Shown here one piece after another: positions 36,453-46,394 of a stretch of 54,639 nucleotides of DNA. Positions within the stretch are counted from its first letter, which is position 1; every line of letters starts with the position of its first letter. The notes under the pieces are model-generated. The model worked only from the letters and a program-made list of their open reading frames with translations, was not told the origin of the DNA and ran no database searches. This DNA is from Gammaproteobacteria bacterium LSUCC0112 (GTDB taxonomy: Bacteria > Pseudomonadota > Gammaproteobacteria > Pseudomonadales > Pseudohongiellaceae), in NCBI GenBank assembly GCA_004535785.1, contig SPIB01000006.1, positions 635 to 55,273 of the forward strand, given 5' to 3'. The position numbers and the translations under genes were made by a program.

Positions 36453-36484
36453 ATCACCAAACCCACGTTATGAATTGACTAAAA

Positions 36485-36519
36485 CAGCTTGCCAGTAGTG
36501 ACGACCTGCTGGCAAGCTG
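36485..36519. promoter_or_regulatory. Long inverted repeat between glpD and glpK
   Basis: CAGCTTGCCAG (36485-36495) and CTGGCAAGCTG (36509-36519) are perfect 11-bp inverted copies with a 13-bp spacer, in the 113-bp region between the two divergent starts. It may be an operator for a glycerol regulator or an RNA hairpin in the glpK leader. It does not resemble the E. coli GlpR site. Confidence 0.5.
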
Positions 36520-36565
36520 CGTGATGGTAACATGCGCTTTGGAAATGGAAACCAACAACAAAATC

Positions 36566-38071
36566 ATGAGCCACTTTTTACTCGCAATTGATCAGGGCAC
36601 GACCAGCAGCCGGGCTATTGTCTTTTCCCGTGATGGCAAGCGACTGGGTATTGGGCAACAGGAGTACACACAGCACTTTCCTCAGGAAGGCTGGGTCGAA
36701 CACGAGCCTGATGACATCTGGCAGACAACGATATTCAGTTGTCATCAAGCCTTGGCCAGTGCCGGACTTACCGCCGAGCAGATTGCCGGGATAGGCATCA
36801 CCAATCAGCGTGAAACCACCGTGTTATGGGACAGACGCACAGGCCAACCCGTCTATCGTGCAATAGTCTGGCAAGACAGGCGCACAGCGGCCTGGTGTCA
36901 ACAACTCCAGCAGCAGTTGATCCTGCAGGGCCGTGGAATGTTGATCTCGTCCCGCACAGGTCTGTTACTGGACTCGTACTTTTCCGCCAGTAAAATTCGC
37001 TGGATTCTGGACAACGTGCCGGGTGCCGCACGCGACGCAGAAGCGGGCCATCTGGCGTTTGGCACGATCGACAGTTATTTGTTATGGAAACTGACCGGGG
37101 GCAAACACCATTACACGGATGCCAGTAACGCGTCTCGCACCATGCTGTTTAACATCCACACTCAGTCCTGGGATCCGGAGTTGTTGAACCTTTTTGGTAT
37201 ACCGGAAAGTTTACTGCCAGTCGTGCTGGACAGTGCCGCGGACTTTGGCAAAACTGACAGCTCAATTTTTGGATCCCCTATCCAGATAGGTGGCGTTGCT
37301 GGCGATCAGCAGGCCGCTGCATTTGGTCAGGCCTGTTTTAAACCCGGCATGACCAAAAGCACCTACGGCACAGGCTGCTTTATGCTGGTGAACACCGGCT
37401 CACAAATTATTGAATCCAGCCATAACCTGTTAAGCACCGTGGCATGGCGCCTGAATGGCCAATCCACCTATGCCTTGGAAGGCAGTATTTTTATGGCGGG
37501 AGCGACCATGCAATGGCTCAGGGACAAGCTGAACTTTTTTTCCAGTAGCCATGAAACAGAGGCGATGGCTGCGCGCGCCAAATATGCTGACAGCATTATG
37601 TTTGTGCCGGCGTTTACCGGTTTGGGCGCGCCATGGTGGGATGCTGACGCGCGTGGTGCGATTTTCGGATTGACGCGCGACACCAGTGTTGAGGATATTG
37701 TGACCGCTGCGCTGCTGTCTGTTTGTCACCAGACGCGTGATCTGGTTGAAGCGATGACCTCTGATGGTCTGAAACCCGTCAGAATTCGTGCAGACGGCGG
37801 CATGGCTGCAAACAATTTTGTGATGCAAGGGCTTGCCGATCTGCTCAACACACCCGTTGATAGGCCTCAACTTACCGAAACCACGGCCTTTGGTGCCGCA
37901 TGCTTGGCAGGTTTACACTGCGGTCTGTATGACTCTATCGATGAAATCGCCAACTTATGGCAATTGGATCGCACCTTTGAGCCAGCAGCAGATGACACCT
38001 GGAGACAACAACAGAAGATTCGCTGGCTGGACGCGGTCAGTCGCACCAGAAGCGATCGCTCGGGAACCTGA
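36566..38071 (+). CDS. glpK: Glycerol kinase
   Basis: 501 residues from the ATG at 36566, chosen because it aligns with known glycerol kinases ([20 protein letters not shown]); ATGs at 36521 and 36545 would only add a poor leader. Phosphate-binding GTTSSRA, substrate-contact GITNQRETT and WVEHEP, and the ATP site [11 protein letters not shown] are present. The FGIP and DQQAAAFGQ segments are conserved. It phosphorylates glycerol to glycerol-3-phosphate for the GlpD reaction. The stop codon abuts the start of the histidine phosphatase gene (TGAATG), so the two are co-transcribed. Confidence 0.95.
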   Translation: MSHFLLAIDQGTTSSRAIVFSRDGKRLGIGQQEYTQHFPQEGWVEHEPDDIWQTTIFSCHQALASAGLTAEQIAGIGITNQRETTVLWDRRTGQPVYRAIVWQDRRTAAWCQQLQQQLILQGRGMLISSRTGLLLDSYFSASKIRWILDNVPGAARDAEAGHLAFGTIDSYLLWKLTGGKHHYTDASNASRTMLFNIHTQSWDPELLNLFGIPESLLPVVLDSAADFGKTDSSIFGSPIQIGGVAGDQQAAAFGQACFKPGMTKSTYGTGCFMLVNTGSQIIESSHNLLSTVAWRLNGQSTYALEGSIFMAGATMQWLRDKLNFFSSSHETEAMAARAKYADSIMFVPAFTGLGAPWWDADARGAIFGLTRDTSVEDIVTAALLSVCHQTRDLVEAMTSDGLKPVRIRADGGMAANNFVMQGLADLLNTPVDRPQLTETTAFGAACLAGLHCGLYDSIDEIANLWQLDRTFEPAADDTWRQQQKIRWLDAVSRTRSDRSGT

Positions 38072-38701
38072 ATGAAAAACTCGCAACCTGTTCAACGAAT
38101 CCACCTGATTCGTCATGGCGAAACCAATTGGAACAAAGAAAAACGCGCCCAAGGCCAGATGGAATCGGTTCTGACTCAGGAGGGTGTCGCCCAAGCAACG
38201 GCTTTACGCTCAACGTTGAAGAATTCAGGCATCTGCCGGGTCTATTGCAGCAGCAGTGTTCGAACGCGGCAGACGGCAGACATCCTGTTTGGCGACTCGC
38301 CCATCCCGATTATTTATTGTGACCAGTTTCGGGAAATTCACATGGGATCATGGGAAGGCAGGTTATATTCGGAATTACAGGCCGCGCATCCCGAGCAGTT
38401 TTATGCATTCTGGAACCAACCTGATGCGTTTAATCTGCCAGGCGCGGAAACGTTTGAAGAAGTGCAAAAACGTGCTTTACAGCAACTGAAATTAATACTC
38501 GAAGAAAGTCCCGCAATGGAAATTGCAATCGTCAGCCATGGAGTACTGATCAAAACCTTGTTGTGCGATACCGAAAATCGTGCGCTTAGCCAACTATGGC
38601 AAGCGCCGGCCATGCACAATTGTGCTCGCAGCATCATCGACGTATATGAAGATGGCACACGACGTATCAGTTTGTATTCCGATCAACCCTATCAATCCTG
38701 A
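38072..38701 (+). CDS. Histidine phosphatase family protein (phosphoglycerate mutase-like)
   Basis: 209 residues. The phosphohistidine motif is RHGETNW (14-20, H15), followed by QMESVLTQEG, the second-half acid region REIHMGSWEG and the distal His in IVSHGVLIK. The family covers broad-specificity phosphatases, alpha-ribazole phosphatase (CobC) and cofactor-dependent phosphoglycerate mutases. Short length and lack of mutase-specific insertions favour a phosphatase. It starts directly after glpK, so a link to glycerol metabolism is possible. Confidence 0.87.
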   Translation: MKNSQPVQRIHLIRHGETNWNKEKRAQGQMESVLTQEGVAQATALRSTLKNSGICRVYCSSSVRTRQTADILFGDSPIPIIYCDQFREIHMGSWEGRLYSELQAAHPEQFYAFWNQPDAFNLPGAETFEEVQKRALQQLKLILEESPAMEIAIVSHGVLIKTLLCDTENRALSQLWQAPAMHNCARSIIDVYEDGTRRISLYSDQPYQS

Positions 38702-38718
38702 ATAACGAGAGCTACAAC

Positions 38719-39516
38719 ATGGATACTGGAAATCAGCATAAACTTAAATTATTCCTGACCGCACTGACCACGCTGGCAGGCGTCGCAGGCGTAGGGCTTG
38801 CACTGTTTGCACTCGCCGCGCCTGCAGGTGTCTGGTTGGGTATGTGGAATTTCACACAGGGCTTCAGTATGTTACGCGGGGCACAGCCTTACGTGGCCTG
38901 GATTACCTATGGTTGCATTGCCATCACCGTGTTGCTGGTGGCCTTGGGTCGAACTGCTCGCCTCGCTAACCTGTCGCGTATGCTAACAATAGCCGGCGCC
39001 GCAACAATTGCAGCCGCCATTGCCTGGTACGTACCTCAATCATACTTGCCCGGCAGTGGCGTCACGATACCTCCCATCCATGACATCAGCACCGATCTGG
39101 AGAACCCACCAGCGTTTGTGGATGTGCTCCCTTTGCGGGGTGACAACTCCAATCCGACGGTCTATGGAACGGGCAACCGCAATATGACGCCGGAAGAGCA
39201 TGCTCAGCGTCAACGCGATGCATACCCGGATGTGGTGACACAACGTTTTAATGAACCAGCTTCCGCGGTGTTTGAGCGCGCGAGGGCGGCAGTGGATACA
39301 CTTGGCTGGGAACTGGTAGCGGCAGTGCCTGAGGAGGGTCGTATTGAAGCCACTGACACGACCTTTTGGTTCAGATTCAAAGACGATGTTGTTATTCGTA
39401 TAGCAGAAACACCCGAAGGAACCGTGCTGGATGCACGCTCCACATCCCGCGTAGGCGTCAGTGATGTTGGCAAAAATGCCGCCAGACTGCGGGCGTTTTT
39501 TGCCGAATTGCGATGA
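38719..39516 (+). CDS. DUF1499-domain membrane protein
   Basis: 265 residues. Three hydrophobic segments (about 10-35, 54-74 and 82-103) are followed by a soluble DUF1499 domain (about 140-263). Its signature reads YPDVVTQRF...VFERARAAVDTLGWEL, then FWFRFKDDVVIRI and STSRVGVSDVGKNAARLRAFF. The function of DUF1499 is unknown. The stop overlaps the lspA start by 4 bp (ATGA), so translation is coupled. It is 17 bp behind the histidine phosphatase gene. Confidence 0.83.
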   Translation: MDTGNQHKLKLFLTALTTLAGVAGVGLALFALAAPAGVWLGMWNFTQGFSMLRGAQPYVAWITYGCIAITVLLVALGRTARLANLSRMLTIAGAATIAAAIAWYVPQSYLPGSGVTIPPIHDISTDLENPPAFVDVLPLRGDNSNPTVYGTGNRNMTPEEHAQRQRDAYPDVVTQRFNEPASAVFERARAAVDTLGWELVAAVPEEGRIEATDTTFWFRFKDDVVIRIAETPEGTVLDARSTSRVGVSDVGKNAARLRAFFAELR

Positions 39517-40049
39517 GCACACAGGACCAGCGCGGCATGAGTTTGAAAGCGTTTTTATTGCAAACAGCACACCCGTCAAGAACCAGGCATTTTGCCTGGT
39601 TTGTTGGCATTGCACTCAGTTGTCTTGCGGTATCACAAATTGGTAGCTATCTGGTTGAACAAACCATCGCGCAGGGCGACAGTATTGTTATCACGTCGCT
39701 TTTACATTTCACTCATATCCGGAATATGGGTGGAGTCTTTGGTATGGCTCAAGGACAGGGCTGGCTCTTTGCCGTGTTTAGTCTGGGGTTGATTGCAGGA
39801 CTGGTGATCTACCTATGGCGCAGCACACAAGTACGCACTTATGAGTTTATCTGTTTTGGTCTTGTAGCTGGCGGGGGAATCAGCAACGTTCTGGATAGAT
39901 TGATTTATGGCAGCGTGATCGATTTTATCGATATCAAAGGCATACCCTACTGGCATTACATCTTTAACACAGCCGACACATTCATCCATCTGGGACTATG
40001 GCCGATGCTGTTTATCAGTATTTTTCTGCATAAAGAAACGACGCAGTAA
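39513..40049 (+). CDS. lspA: Lipoprotein signal peptidase (signal peptidase II)
   Basis: 178 residues with four membrane segments. The catalytic aspartates are D128 in GGISNVLDR and D155 in FNTADTFIHLG, the two family signatures. NMGGVFGMAQ matches the conserved N-terminal loop (NxGaaFG). It cleaves prolipoproteins in the inner membrane ahead of the acylated Cys. The start overlaps the DUF1499 gene by 4 bp; an internal ATG at 39537 is an alternative. It is not linked to ileS here, unlike in E. coli. A bidirectional terminator follows at 40106. Confidence 0.93.
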   Translation: MSTQDQRGMSLKAFLLQTAHPSRTRHFAWFVGIALSCLAVSQIGSYLVEQTIAQGDSIVITSLLHFTHIRNMGGVFGMAQGQGWLFAVFSLGLIAGLVIYLWRSTQVRTYEFICFGLVAGGGISNVLDRLIYGSVIDFIDIKGIPYWHYIFNTADTFIHLGLWPMLFISIFLHKETTQ

Positions 40050-40105
40050 CACCGGACTTGCCTGGTAGAACCCTTGAAGGATTATCAGTAAGAGAAACAA
40101 AAAAA

Positions 40106-40125
40106 AGCCGGGCAGAAGCCCGGCT
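40106..40125. terminator. Bidirectional terminator between lspA and rplQ
   Basis: AGCCGGGC (40106-40113) pairs with GCCCGGCT (40118-40125) around AGAA. A-run on the left and ATTTTTG on the right make it work in both directions, ending lspA (plus) and the alpha operon (minus). Confidence 0.93.
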
Positions 40126-40147
40126 ATTTTTGTTTACAGCAATCTTC

Positions 40148-40537
40148 TTATTCCGACGCGGCGTCTGCGTTTACGCCGTTTGGACGATCAACCAATTCCA
40201 CGTAAGCCATGGGTGTCTTGTCGCCAGCACGCAACCCGCATTTCAGGATGCGGATGTAGCCGCCAGGACGGCCCTGGTAACGAGGACCAAGATCGGTAAA
40301 CAACTTGCCCACTGCTTCTTTGCTGCGCAGTCGGGCAAACGCCAGACGACGATTGGCAACGCTGTCATTTTTGGCAAGCGTGATCAATGGCTCTGCAACC
40401 ATACGCAGTTCTTTTGCCTTGATAACAGTTGTCTTGATAATCTCATGCTCAACCAGTGAAGCGGTCATGTTGCGAAACATGGCCTTGCGGTGAGAAGAAT
40501 TTCTATTCAGTTGACGTCCACTATGACGATGACGCAT
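40148..40537 (-). CDS. rplQ: 50S ribosomal protein L17
   Basis: 129 residues (E. coli 127). It begins [20 protein letters not shown] as in all L17 proteins and contains TKAKELR-like [19 protein letters not shown] and GGYIRILK. It sits near the exit of the large-subunit tunnel. It is the last gene of the alpha operon, followed by the terminator at 40106. The C-terminal NADAASE tail is short and variable. Confidence 0.98.
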   Translation of the reverse strand: MRHRHSGRQLNRNSSHRKAMFRNMTASLVEHEIIKTTVIKAKELRMVAEPLITLAKNDSVANRRLAFARLRSKEAVGKLFTDLGPRYQGRPGGYIRILKCGLRAGDKTPMAYVELVDRPNGVNADAASE

Positions 40538-40584
40538 ATCTCTTTTCCTATTCTAACCGCAGCCTCACGGCTGACTCGTTATGA

Positions 40585-41583
40585 TTAATTCGATTTCTCT
40601 TCAGTGCGCAGGCTGGCTGGTGGCCAGTTCTCCAGACGCAAACCCAGAGACAAACCACGGGTTGCCAGCACGTCCTTGATCTCGGTGAGTGATTTCTTAC
40701 CAAGGTTAGGAGTCTTCAACAATTCTACTTCGGTACGCTGAATCAGATCACCGATGTAGTAAATGTCTTCTGCTTTCAGGCAGTTTGCAGAACGTACAGT
40801 CAATTCAAGGTCGTCAACCGGGCGCAACAGGATCGGATCGATTTCATCTTCCGGCTCGACTGGCGCAGCCGTTTCGTGGCTCTGCAGGTCAACAAATACC
40901 GCCAACTGATGCTGCAGAATAGTCGCAGCACGACGAATGGCTTCTTCAGGATCAATTGTGCCATTTGTCTTTAAATCTATTACCAGCTTGTCAAGGTCAG
41001 TACGTTGCTCAACACGTGTACTTTCCACTGAGTAAGCAACGCTTAACACCGGGCTGTACGATGCGTCCAACATCAATTTGCCGACTGCTCTGGTTTCATC
41101 ATCATCACGACGACGTGCATCAGCCGGTACATAACCACGACCTTTACGCGCAGTGATACGCATGTTCAGAGAGCCCGCTGAGTTCAGGTTGGCAATCACA
41201 TGCTCAGGGTTAACAATCTCAACATTATGATCGCCGACGATATCTGCAGCAGTAACTACGCCTGCACCCTTCTTGTTCAACGTCAACACAGCGTGATCCT
41301 GACCATTCAAAATGATCGCCACGCCTTTGAGGTTCAACAGAATCTCTATAACGTCTTCACGCACGCCTTCGATACTGCTGTACTCGTGTACAACACCGTC
41401 GATTTCAACCTCTTCCACTGCGCAACCTGGCATGGAAGACAGCAGGATTCTTCTTAACGCATTGCCCAGAGTGTGGCCAAAACCACGCTCGAGAGGCTCA
41501 AGCACCACTTTTGAATGATACTTGTCAAACTCTTCAACCTTGATCAACTGTGGTGTAAGAAAATCCGACAACGAAATCTGCAT
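40585..41583 (-). CDS. rpoA: RNA polymerase alpha subunit
   Basis: 332 residues (E. coli 329). The N-terminal dimerisation domain has [18 protein letters not shown]. The C-terminal domain has [20 protein letters not shown] and [13 protein letters not shown], the UP-element and activator contact surface. It nucleates core polymerase assembly. It lies between rpsD and rplQ as expected; an intergenic hairpin at 41635-41663 separates it from rpsD. Confidence 0.99.
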   Translation of the reverse strand: MQISLSDFLTPQLIKVEEFDKYHSKVVLEPLERGFGHTLGNALRRILLSSMPGCAVEEVEIDGVVHEYSSIEGVREDVIEILLNLKGVAIILNGQDHAVLTLNKKGAGVVTAADIVGDHNVEIVNPEHVIANLNSAGSLNMRITARKGRGYVPADARRRDDDETRAVGKLMLDASYSPVLSVAYSVESTRVEQRTDLDKLVIDLKTNGTIDPEEAIRRAATILQHQLAVFVDLQSHETAAPVEPEDEIDPILLRPVDDLELTVRSANCLKAEDIYYIGDLIQRTEVELLKTPNLGKKSLTEIKDVLATRGLSLGLRLENWPPASLRTEEKSN

Positions 41584-41634
41584 GGGTTCACCCTTAACAA
41601 TTAGCCTGGCAATCTTTGAGTTTACTGGACTGAA

Positions 41635-41663
41635 GCCTTCTCCTCATCAGAGGTGTCGAAGGC
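41635..41663 (-). other. Nested hairpin in the rpsD-rpoA spacer
   Basis: GCCTTC (41635-41640) pairs with GAAGGC (41658-41663), enclosing CCTC (41642-41645) and GAGG (41650-41653). It has no T-tract, so a processing or pausing site is more likely than a terminator. Confidence 0.4.
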
Positions 41664-41673
41664 CTGTTCAGAC

Positions 41674-42294
41674 TTATTTAGAGTAAAGCTCTACGATCAG
41701 GTTTTCGTTAATATCAGCTGACAGGTCGGCACGTTCCGGCTTGCGGGTAAATTGACCCTGTTGCTTGCTGGTATCTACGGTAATCCAGTCGCTTGCAGTG
41801 CGCTGCGCAGCAAGCTCCATCGCCGCCTTGATACGCAACTGCTCTTTGGCTTTCTGACGGACAGAAACCACGTCACCGGCTGACAACTGATATGAAGGTA
41901 CATTGATGACCGCGCCGTTTACCAGAATCGCCTTGTGTGAAACCAACTGTCGGGACTCAGCACGCGTTGAACCAAAACCAATACGGTACACAACGTTGTC
42001 CAGTCGTGACTCGAGAAGCTGCAGCAGGTTCTCACCTGTTGCGCCCTTACGACGCGCAGCTTCCTTGTAGTAGGTGCTGAACTGACGTTCGAGAATGCCG
42101 TAAATACGACGAACTTTCTGCTTCTCGCGCAACTGAACACCGTAGTCAGACAAACGACCACGACCTTGGCCATGTTGACCGGGCTTGGTTTCTGCCTTGC
42201 ACTTGCTTTCCAGCGGGCGAACGCCGCTTTTCAGGAACAAATCTGTTCCTTCACGTCGGGCGAGTTTGCATTTCGGGCCTAGATAACGGGCCAT
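41674..42294 (-). CDS. rpsD: 30S ribosomal protein S4
   Basis: 206 residues, as in E. coli. It begins [20 protein letters not shown]; an S4 RNA-binding domain with [21 protein letters not shown] lies near residues 95-115. It binds 16S rRNA early in 30S assembly. In gammaproteobacteria S4 represses its own operon by binding the rpsM leader, and a structured spacer lies there in this window (43249-43297). Confidence 0.99.
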   Translation of the reverse strand: MARYLGPKCKLARREGTDLFLKSGVRPLESKCKAETKPGQHGQGRGRLSDYGVQLREKQKVRRIYGILERQFSTYYKEAARRKGATGENLLQLLESRLDNVVYRIGFGSTRAESRQLVSHKAILVNGAVINVPSYQLSAGDVVSVRQKAKEQLRIKAAMELAAQRTASDWITVDTSKQQGQFTRKPERADLSADINENLIVELYSK

Positions 42295-42365
42295 ACACTG
42301 ACTCCTGTTTTACTAATCTCGGCACTAAGCCGGAATGAGCTGTAACTGATCCAAAAAGTCTACGA

Positions 42366-42764
42366 TTAAACGCGACGCTTTTTCGGGGGACGACAACCAT
42401 TGTGCGGAATTGGCGTTACATCTGTGATGTTGCCAACTTTAAGTCCGCAAGTGTTCAATGCACGTACCGCTGATTCGCGCCCCGGACCAGGACCATTGAC
42501 TTTAACGTCAAGGTTCTTCAGACCGTACAACTCGATAGCAGCTTTACCCGCTCTCTCCGCCGCTACTTGCGCAGCAAACGGTGTACTTTTACGCGAACCA
42601 CGGAAACCAGAACCACCAGAGGTAGCCCAGCTCAGAGCATTGCCCTGACGGTCAGTGATTGTCACAATCGTGTTATTAAAGGAAGCATGGATAAATGCAA
42701 TCCCGTCAACGACCGCCTTACGCGCCTTTTTCTTCGGGGCTGCTTTAGCTGCTGGCTTTGCCAT
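42366..42764 (-). CDS. rpsK: 30S ribosomal protein S11
   Basis: 132 residues (E. coli 129). The Lys/Ala-rich N-terminus is followed by the conserved [19 protein letters not shown]. The C-terminus is [11 protein letters not shown] with the [10 protein letters not shown] turn. It forms the 30S platform. It is the second gene of the alpha operon, 94 bp after rpsM. Confidence 0.99.
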   Translation of the reverse strand: MAKPAAKAAPKKKARKAVVDGIAFIHASFNNTIVTITDRQGNALSWATSGGSGFRGSRKSTPFAAQVAAERAGKAAIELYGLKNLDVKVNGPGPGRESAVRALNTCGLKVGNITDVTPIPHNGCRPPKKRRV

Positions 42765-42858
42765 AGATATTTCCTAAATCAGATTAAAGCGTTTATCTCG
42801 TTGTTCGGGCTGCGATGTACAACCCGACCATCAATTCTTATTTACGGATCGGCGCTAT

Positions 42859-43215
42859 TTACTTACGAATAGGCTTACGAGGACCCTTACGTGTTCTTGC
42901 ATTCGTCTTGGTACGCTGACCACGGACTGGCAGAGAACGGCGGTGACGAATACCACGGTAACAGCCGAGGTCCATCAGACGCTTGATGCTCATGGAAACC
43001 TCACGACGCAAGTCGCCTTCCACAGTAAATTTACCAACTTCGGCACGCACGATATCGAGCTGCTCTGGTGACAGAGCGCTGGTCTTTGTCGACGGGGCAA
43101 TACCCACTCGCTCGCAGATCTGCTTAGCGCGTGTTGCACCGATCCCGTAGATATACTCCAGAGAGATAACCAGGTGCTTGTTATCTGGTATGTTGACACC
43201 GGCAATACGTGCCAT
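42859..43215 (-). CDS. rpsM: 30S ribosomal protein S13
   Basis: 118 residues, as in E. coli. It begins [19 protein letters not shown] and ends with the basic [15 protein letters not shown] tail, which reaches the P-site tRNA. It is the first gene of the alpha operon; the start has GGAG in the ribosome site. The 105-bp leader before it is structured. Confidence 0.99.
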   Translation of the reverse strand: MARIAGVNIPDNKHLVISLEYIYGIGATRAKQICERVGIAPSTKTSALSPEQLDIVRAEVGKFTVEGDLRREVSMSIKRLMDLGCYRGIRHRRSLPVRGQRTKTNARTRKGPRKPIRK

Positions 43216-43248
43216 AGTTAAACTCCAATCTTATAATTTACCCATGTA

Positions 43249-43297
43249 CCAGAGTGCATGAGCCCGCAATTTCAGGGGCGCAAAGAATATACTCTGG
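43249..43297 (-). promoter_or_regulatory. Structured leader of rpsM, candidate S4 autoregulatory site
   Basis: On the minus strand, CCAGAGT (43297-43291) pairs with ACTCTGG (43255-43249), 7 bp perfect. A smaller GCCC/GGGC stem is nested inside. CTCC in the left arm can also pair with the GGAG ribosome site before rpsM, giving exclusive structures. The E. coli alpha leader at the same place is a pseudoknot bound by S4; equivalence is inferred from position. Confidence 0.5.
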
Positions 43298-43320
43298 AGA
43301 TATAAAAATCAACCAGATAC

Positions 43321-43437
43321 TTAGCCTTGACGCTGCTTGTGTCTGGGTTCAGCAGAGCAGATGACACGAACCACACGGTTGCGCTTGACCACTTTGCATT
43401 TACGACAGATTTTCTTGACCGATGTTCTGACTTTCAC
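43321..43437 (-). CDS. rpmJ: 50S ribosomal protein L36
   Basis: 38 residues, starting with GTG behind GGAGAG. The start reads [20 protein letters not shown], then [17 protein letters not shown]. The CxxC pair (11, 14) plus C27 and H32 form the zinc ribbon of the Cys-plus form. It sits between secY and rpsM, as in E. coli. Confidence 0.97.
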   Translation of the reverse strand: MKVRTSVKKICRKCKVVKRNRVVRVICSAEPRHKQRQG

Positions 43438-43487
43438 GTTTTTCTCTCCATTCGGTGACCACTTGAATGCGCCACCCGCCAAACCAA

Positions 43488-44807
43488 TTAACCGCGCCCA
43501 AAACTTCCGAGGTTGGATTTTTTCATTAGCGAATCGTATTGATGAGACATCAGATGCGCCTGAACCTGAGACATAAAGTCCATACTGACTACTACGACGA
43601 TCAACATTGCAGTGCCACCCAAGTTAAATGGCACATTGGCCATCATCTGGAAAAAGTTGGGCAACAGACATACGATAGTAATGTAGATTGCACCAAACAT
43701 CGTCAAGCGGGTCAGTACTGCATCAATATATCGAGCGGTTTGATCGCCCGGACGAATGCCAGGAATGAAAGCACCCGATCGTTTCAAGTTATCTGCAACA
43801 TCACGCGGGTTAAACACTAACGCGGTGTAAAAGAAGCAGAAAAATATAATCATTGCACTGAATAGAATTACATAAAGCGGCTGTCCTGGACCGATCAACA
43901 GCGCGAGATCCTGCAACCATTCTGCCCCTTCAGCCTGGCCGAACCACTGACCAATAGAAGCCGGGAACAGCAGTATGCTACTGGCGAAAATCGCGGGAAT
44001 AACCCCGGCCATATTGACCTTAAGAGGCAAATGACTGGACTGAGCCTGATAAACTTTATTTCCTTGCTGTCGTTTTGCGTAGTTCACCGTAATGCGGCGC
44101 TGACCACGCTCTATAAATACGATGCCTGCGATCACGACGACAGCGATAATTCCGACGATAAACAGCAATAAACCGCTGATTTGACCTTCATAGGCCTGAG
44201 TCAGGGAACTGCCCACTGCAGCCGGCAGACCGGCAACAATGCCCGCAAAAATCAGCATCGAGATCCCATTACCGACGCCACGCTCAGTAATCTGCTCGCC
44301 CAGCCACATCATAAACATCGCACCGGTTACCAGTGATACGATTGCCGTGAGTGTAAAACCCAAACCCGGGTTATACGACATAGGTGCCAGCAAGCCAACT
44401 GTCATACCGGTGCCCTGCACAACAGCCAAGGCCAACGCACCGTAGCGCGTGTACTGCGTAATCTTGCGACGTCCCGACTCACCCTCTTTTTTCAATTGAG
44501 CAAGATGCGGGTTAACAGCCGTCAACAACTGCATAATAATCGAGGATGAGATGTACGGCATGATGCCCAATGCCACAATACTCATACGCTCCAGTGCGCC
44601 ACCCGAAAACATGTTAAACAAGCCGAGGAAAGTACCCTCGTTCTGGCTAAACATATTCGCTAACTGAGCCGGGTCTATACCCGGCACAGGGATATGCGTA
44701 CCAACCCGGTAGACAAAAATGGCAAACAGCAGAAACAGCAGACGAGCTTTAAGCTCGCCGAGGCCTGCGCCTATGCCGTCACCGGCGATGTTAGGTTTTT
44801 TTGCCAT
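43488..44807 (-). CDS. secY: Protein translocase subunit SecY
   Basis: 439 residues with ten membrane segments. [19 protein letters not shown] marks TM1 and [17 protein letters not shown]2/plug. The cytoplasmic loops carry [18 protein letters not shown] and [23 protein letters not shown], which contact SecA and ribosomes. It is the central channel of Sec export in the inner membrane, serving the many signal-peptide proteins seen here. It lies between rplO and rpmJ at the end of the spc operon. Confidence 0.99.
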   Translation of the reverse strand: MAKKPNIAGDGIGAGLGELKARLLFLLFAIFVYRVGTHIPVPGIDPAQLANMFSQNEGTFLGLFNMFSGGALERMSIVALGIMPYISSSIIMQLLTAVNPHLAQLKKEGESGRRKITQYTRYGALALAVVQGTGMTVGLLAPMSYNPGLGFTLTAIVSLVTGAMFMMWLGEQITERGVGNGISMLIFAGIVAGLPAAVGSSLTQAYEGQISGLLLFIVGIIAVVVIAGIVFIERGQRRITVNYAKRQQGNKVYQAQSSHLPLKVNMAGVIPAIFASSILLFPASIGQWFGQAEGAEWLQDLALLIGPGQPLYVILFSAMIIFFCFFYTALVFNPRDVADNLKRSGAFIPGIRPGDQTARYIDAVLTRLTMFGAIYITIVCLLPNFFQMMANVPFNLGGTAMLIVVVVSMDFMSQVQAHLMSHQYDSLMKKSNLGSFGRG

Positions 44808-44817
44808 TTTGTGTCGA

Positions 44818-45309
44818 TCAGTCCTGGGCTACAACTTTTTTGGTCTTTTTCTTGCCAGCGTGAGCTGGTACGACCGGATCTATCACCTTGCCGCCAGCCG
44901 CTTCAATTGCGGCACGAGCGCCTTTGGTAACACGCAGGCCATCAATCGTCAGTGCACGGGTAACATCCCCAGACAGCATGATTTTGACGCGCTTGATGCT
45001 GCTGGTGACAACACCGGCGCTCATCAACGTTTCAACGGTCACGACGTCTCCTGCCACTGAAGCCAACTCGCTGGTGCGAACTTCAGAGGTGATACGTCCA
45101 ACACGTGAAGTGAAACCAAATTTTGGCAAGCGACGCTGCAAAGGCATTTGACCGCCTTCGAAACCAGGACGGACAGTACCGCCTGAGCGGGCTTTCTGAC
45201 CCTTGTGTCCCTTACCACTTGTTTTACCAAGACCGCTGCCGATGCCGCGACCGACGCGACGTGGCGCGTGAGTACTACCGGGAGCCGGACTCAATGTATT
45301 TAAATGCAT
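44818..45309 (-). CDS. rplO: 50S ribosomal protein L15 with extended C-terminus
   Basis: 163 residues, against 144 in E. coli. It begins [20 protein letters not shown] and has [33 protein letters not shown] and [16 protein letters not shown]. The usual protein ends just after that last motif. Here about 19 more residues follow, including [11 protein letters not shown], a basic tail that could reach rRNA or be disordered. It lies 10 bp before secY. Confidence 0.97.
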   Translation of the reverse strand: MHLNTLSPAPGSTHAPRRVGRGIGSGLGKTSGKGHKGQKARSGGTVRPGFEGGQMPLQRRLPKFGFTSRVGRITSEVRTSELASVAGDVVTVETLMSAGVVTSSIKRVKIMLSGDVTRALTIDGLRVTKGARAAIEAAGGKVIDPVVPAHAGKKKTKKVVAQD

Positions 45310-45312
45310 GAC

Positions 45313-45501
45313 TTACTCCTCGCCTTCGACAAGCAACAGGTAGCGTACTTTATTGATGATGCCGCGAACACACGGGGAATCTTCAACTTCCACGCTCTGG
45401 TGCATACGACGCAGACCCAGACCTTTCACACACTGTCTGTGTCTTTCCATCTGGCCCGCAGGACTGCGAACCAGTGTCACTTTAATCATTTTCTTGGACA
45501 T
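45313..45501 (-). CDS. rpmD: 50S ribosomal protein L30
   Basis: 62 residues (E. coli 59). It has IKVTLVRSPAG, the KGLGLRRMHQSVEVEDSP core and GIINKVRYLL. The MSKK leader adds a few residues. It lies 3 bp before rplO and 5 bp after rpsE. Confidence 0.97.
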   Translation of the reverse strand: MSKKMIKVTLVRSPAGQMERHRQCVKGLGLRRMHQSVEVEDSPCVRGIINKVRYLLLVEGEE

Positions 45502-45506
45502 AACGA

Positions 45507-46016
45507 TTAACCCAGAATCTCTTCGAGTGTTTTGCCACGCTTAGCTGCAACGCTTTCTGCAGCACGCATTGTCTTCAAACCTTTGAACGTTGCGTTGACA
45601 ACGTTAACAGGATTGGTTGATCCATAGCACTTCGCCAATACGTTTTGTATACCGGCAAGTTCAAGAATCGCACGCATCGCGCCGCCGGCGATAATACCGG
45701 TACCTTCTGATGCTGGCTGCATATAGATTCTGGAAGCACCGTGACGAGACTTCACAGGATATTCCAGTGTTGTGCCATCCAGTGAAACAGAAATCATGTT
45801 GCGTCGAGCGGCTTCCATGGCTTTCTGAATGGCCAGCGGAACCTCACGCGCTTTACCGCGACCGAATCCAACACGACCATTGCCATCACCAACTGCAGTC
45901 AGTGCAGTAAAGGCGAAAATTCGACCACCTTTAACTACCTTGGCGACACGGTTTACCTGGATCAACTTCTCCTGTAAACCTTCTTCGTTTTTTCTCGCCT
46001 CGTCTTTCAGTGCCAT
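45507..46016 (-). CDS. rpsE: 30S ribosomal protein S5
   Basis: 169 residues (E. coli 167). The double-stranded RNA-binding domain contains [21 protein letters not shown] and the [14 protein letters not shown] helix. The C-terminal half has [19 protein letters not shown]. It helps keep decoding accurate in the 30S body. Confidence 0.99.
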   Translation of the reverse strand: MALKDEARKNEEGLQEKLIQVNRVAKVVKGGRIFAFTALTAVGDGNGRVGFGRGKAREVPLAIQKAMEAARRNMISVSLDGTTLEYPVKSRHGASRIYMQPASEGTGIIAGGAMRAILELAGIQNVLAKCYGSTNPVNVVNATFKGLKTMRAAESVAAKRGKTLEEILG

Positions 46017-46028
46017 AGTCTTAAACCC

Positions 46029-46379
46029 TTAGAATTCCAAGCCGCCTTCACGTGCCGCATCAGCCAAAGCCTTTATACGACCATGATAGTTATATCCAGA
46101 GCGATCAAACGCCACCTTACTGATGCCCGCCTGCTTCGCACGTTCAGCAATCAGAGCGCCAATCTTGCCAGCAGCTTCAATATTGCCCGTGGCAGTGCCA
46201 CGCAATTCTTTTTCCACCGTGGAGGCGCTCGCCAGCACAACGTCACCCGTCGGCGCAATTACTTGCGCGTAGATGTGACGCGGAGTGCGGTATACACACA
46301 AACGGTTTACACCGAGTTCTGAAATTTTTGCCCTGGTACGTCGTGCGCGACGGATACGAGCCTGCTTCTTAACATTCAT
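46029..46379 (-). CDS. rplR: 50S ribosomal protein L18
   Basis: 116 residues (E. coli 117). The basic N-terminus [16 protein letters not shown] precedes [16 protein letters not shown]; the C-terminus has [26 protein letters not shown]. It binds 5S rRNA with L5 and L25. Confidence 0.99.
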   Translation of the reverse strand: MNVKKQARIRRARRTRAKISELGVNRLCVYRTPRHIYAQVIAPTGDVVLASASTVEKELRGTATGNIEAAGKIGALIAERAKQAGISKVAFDRSGYNYHGRIKALADAAREGGLEF

Positions 46380-46394
46380 GATGTCACGCCCTAA

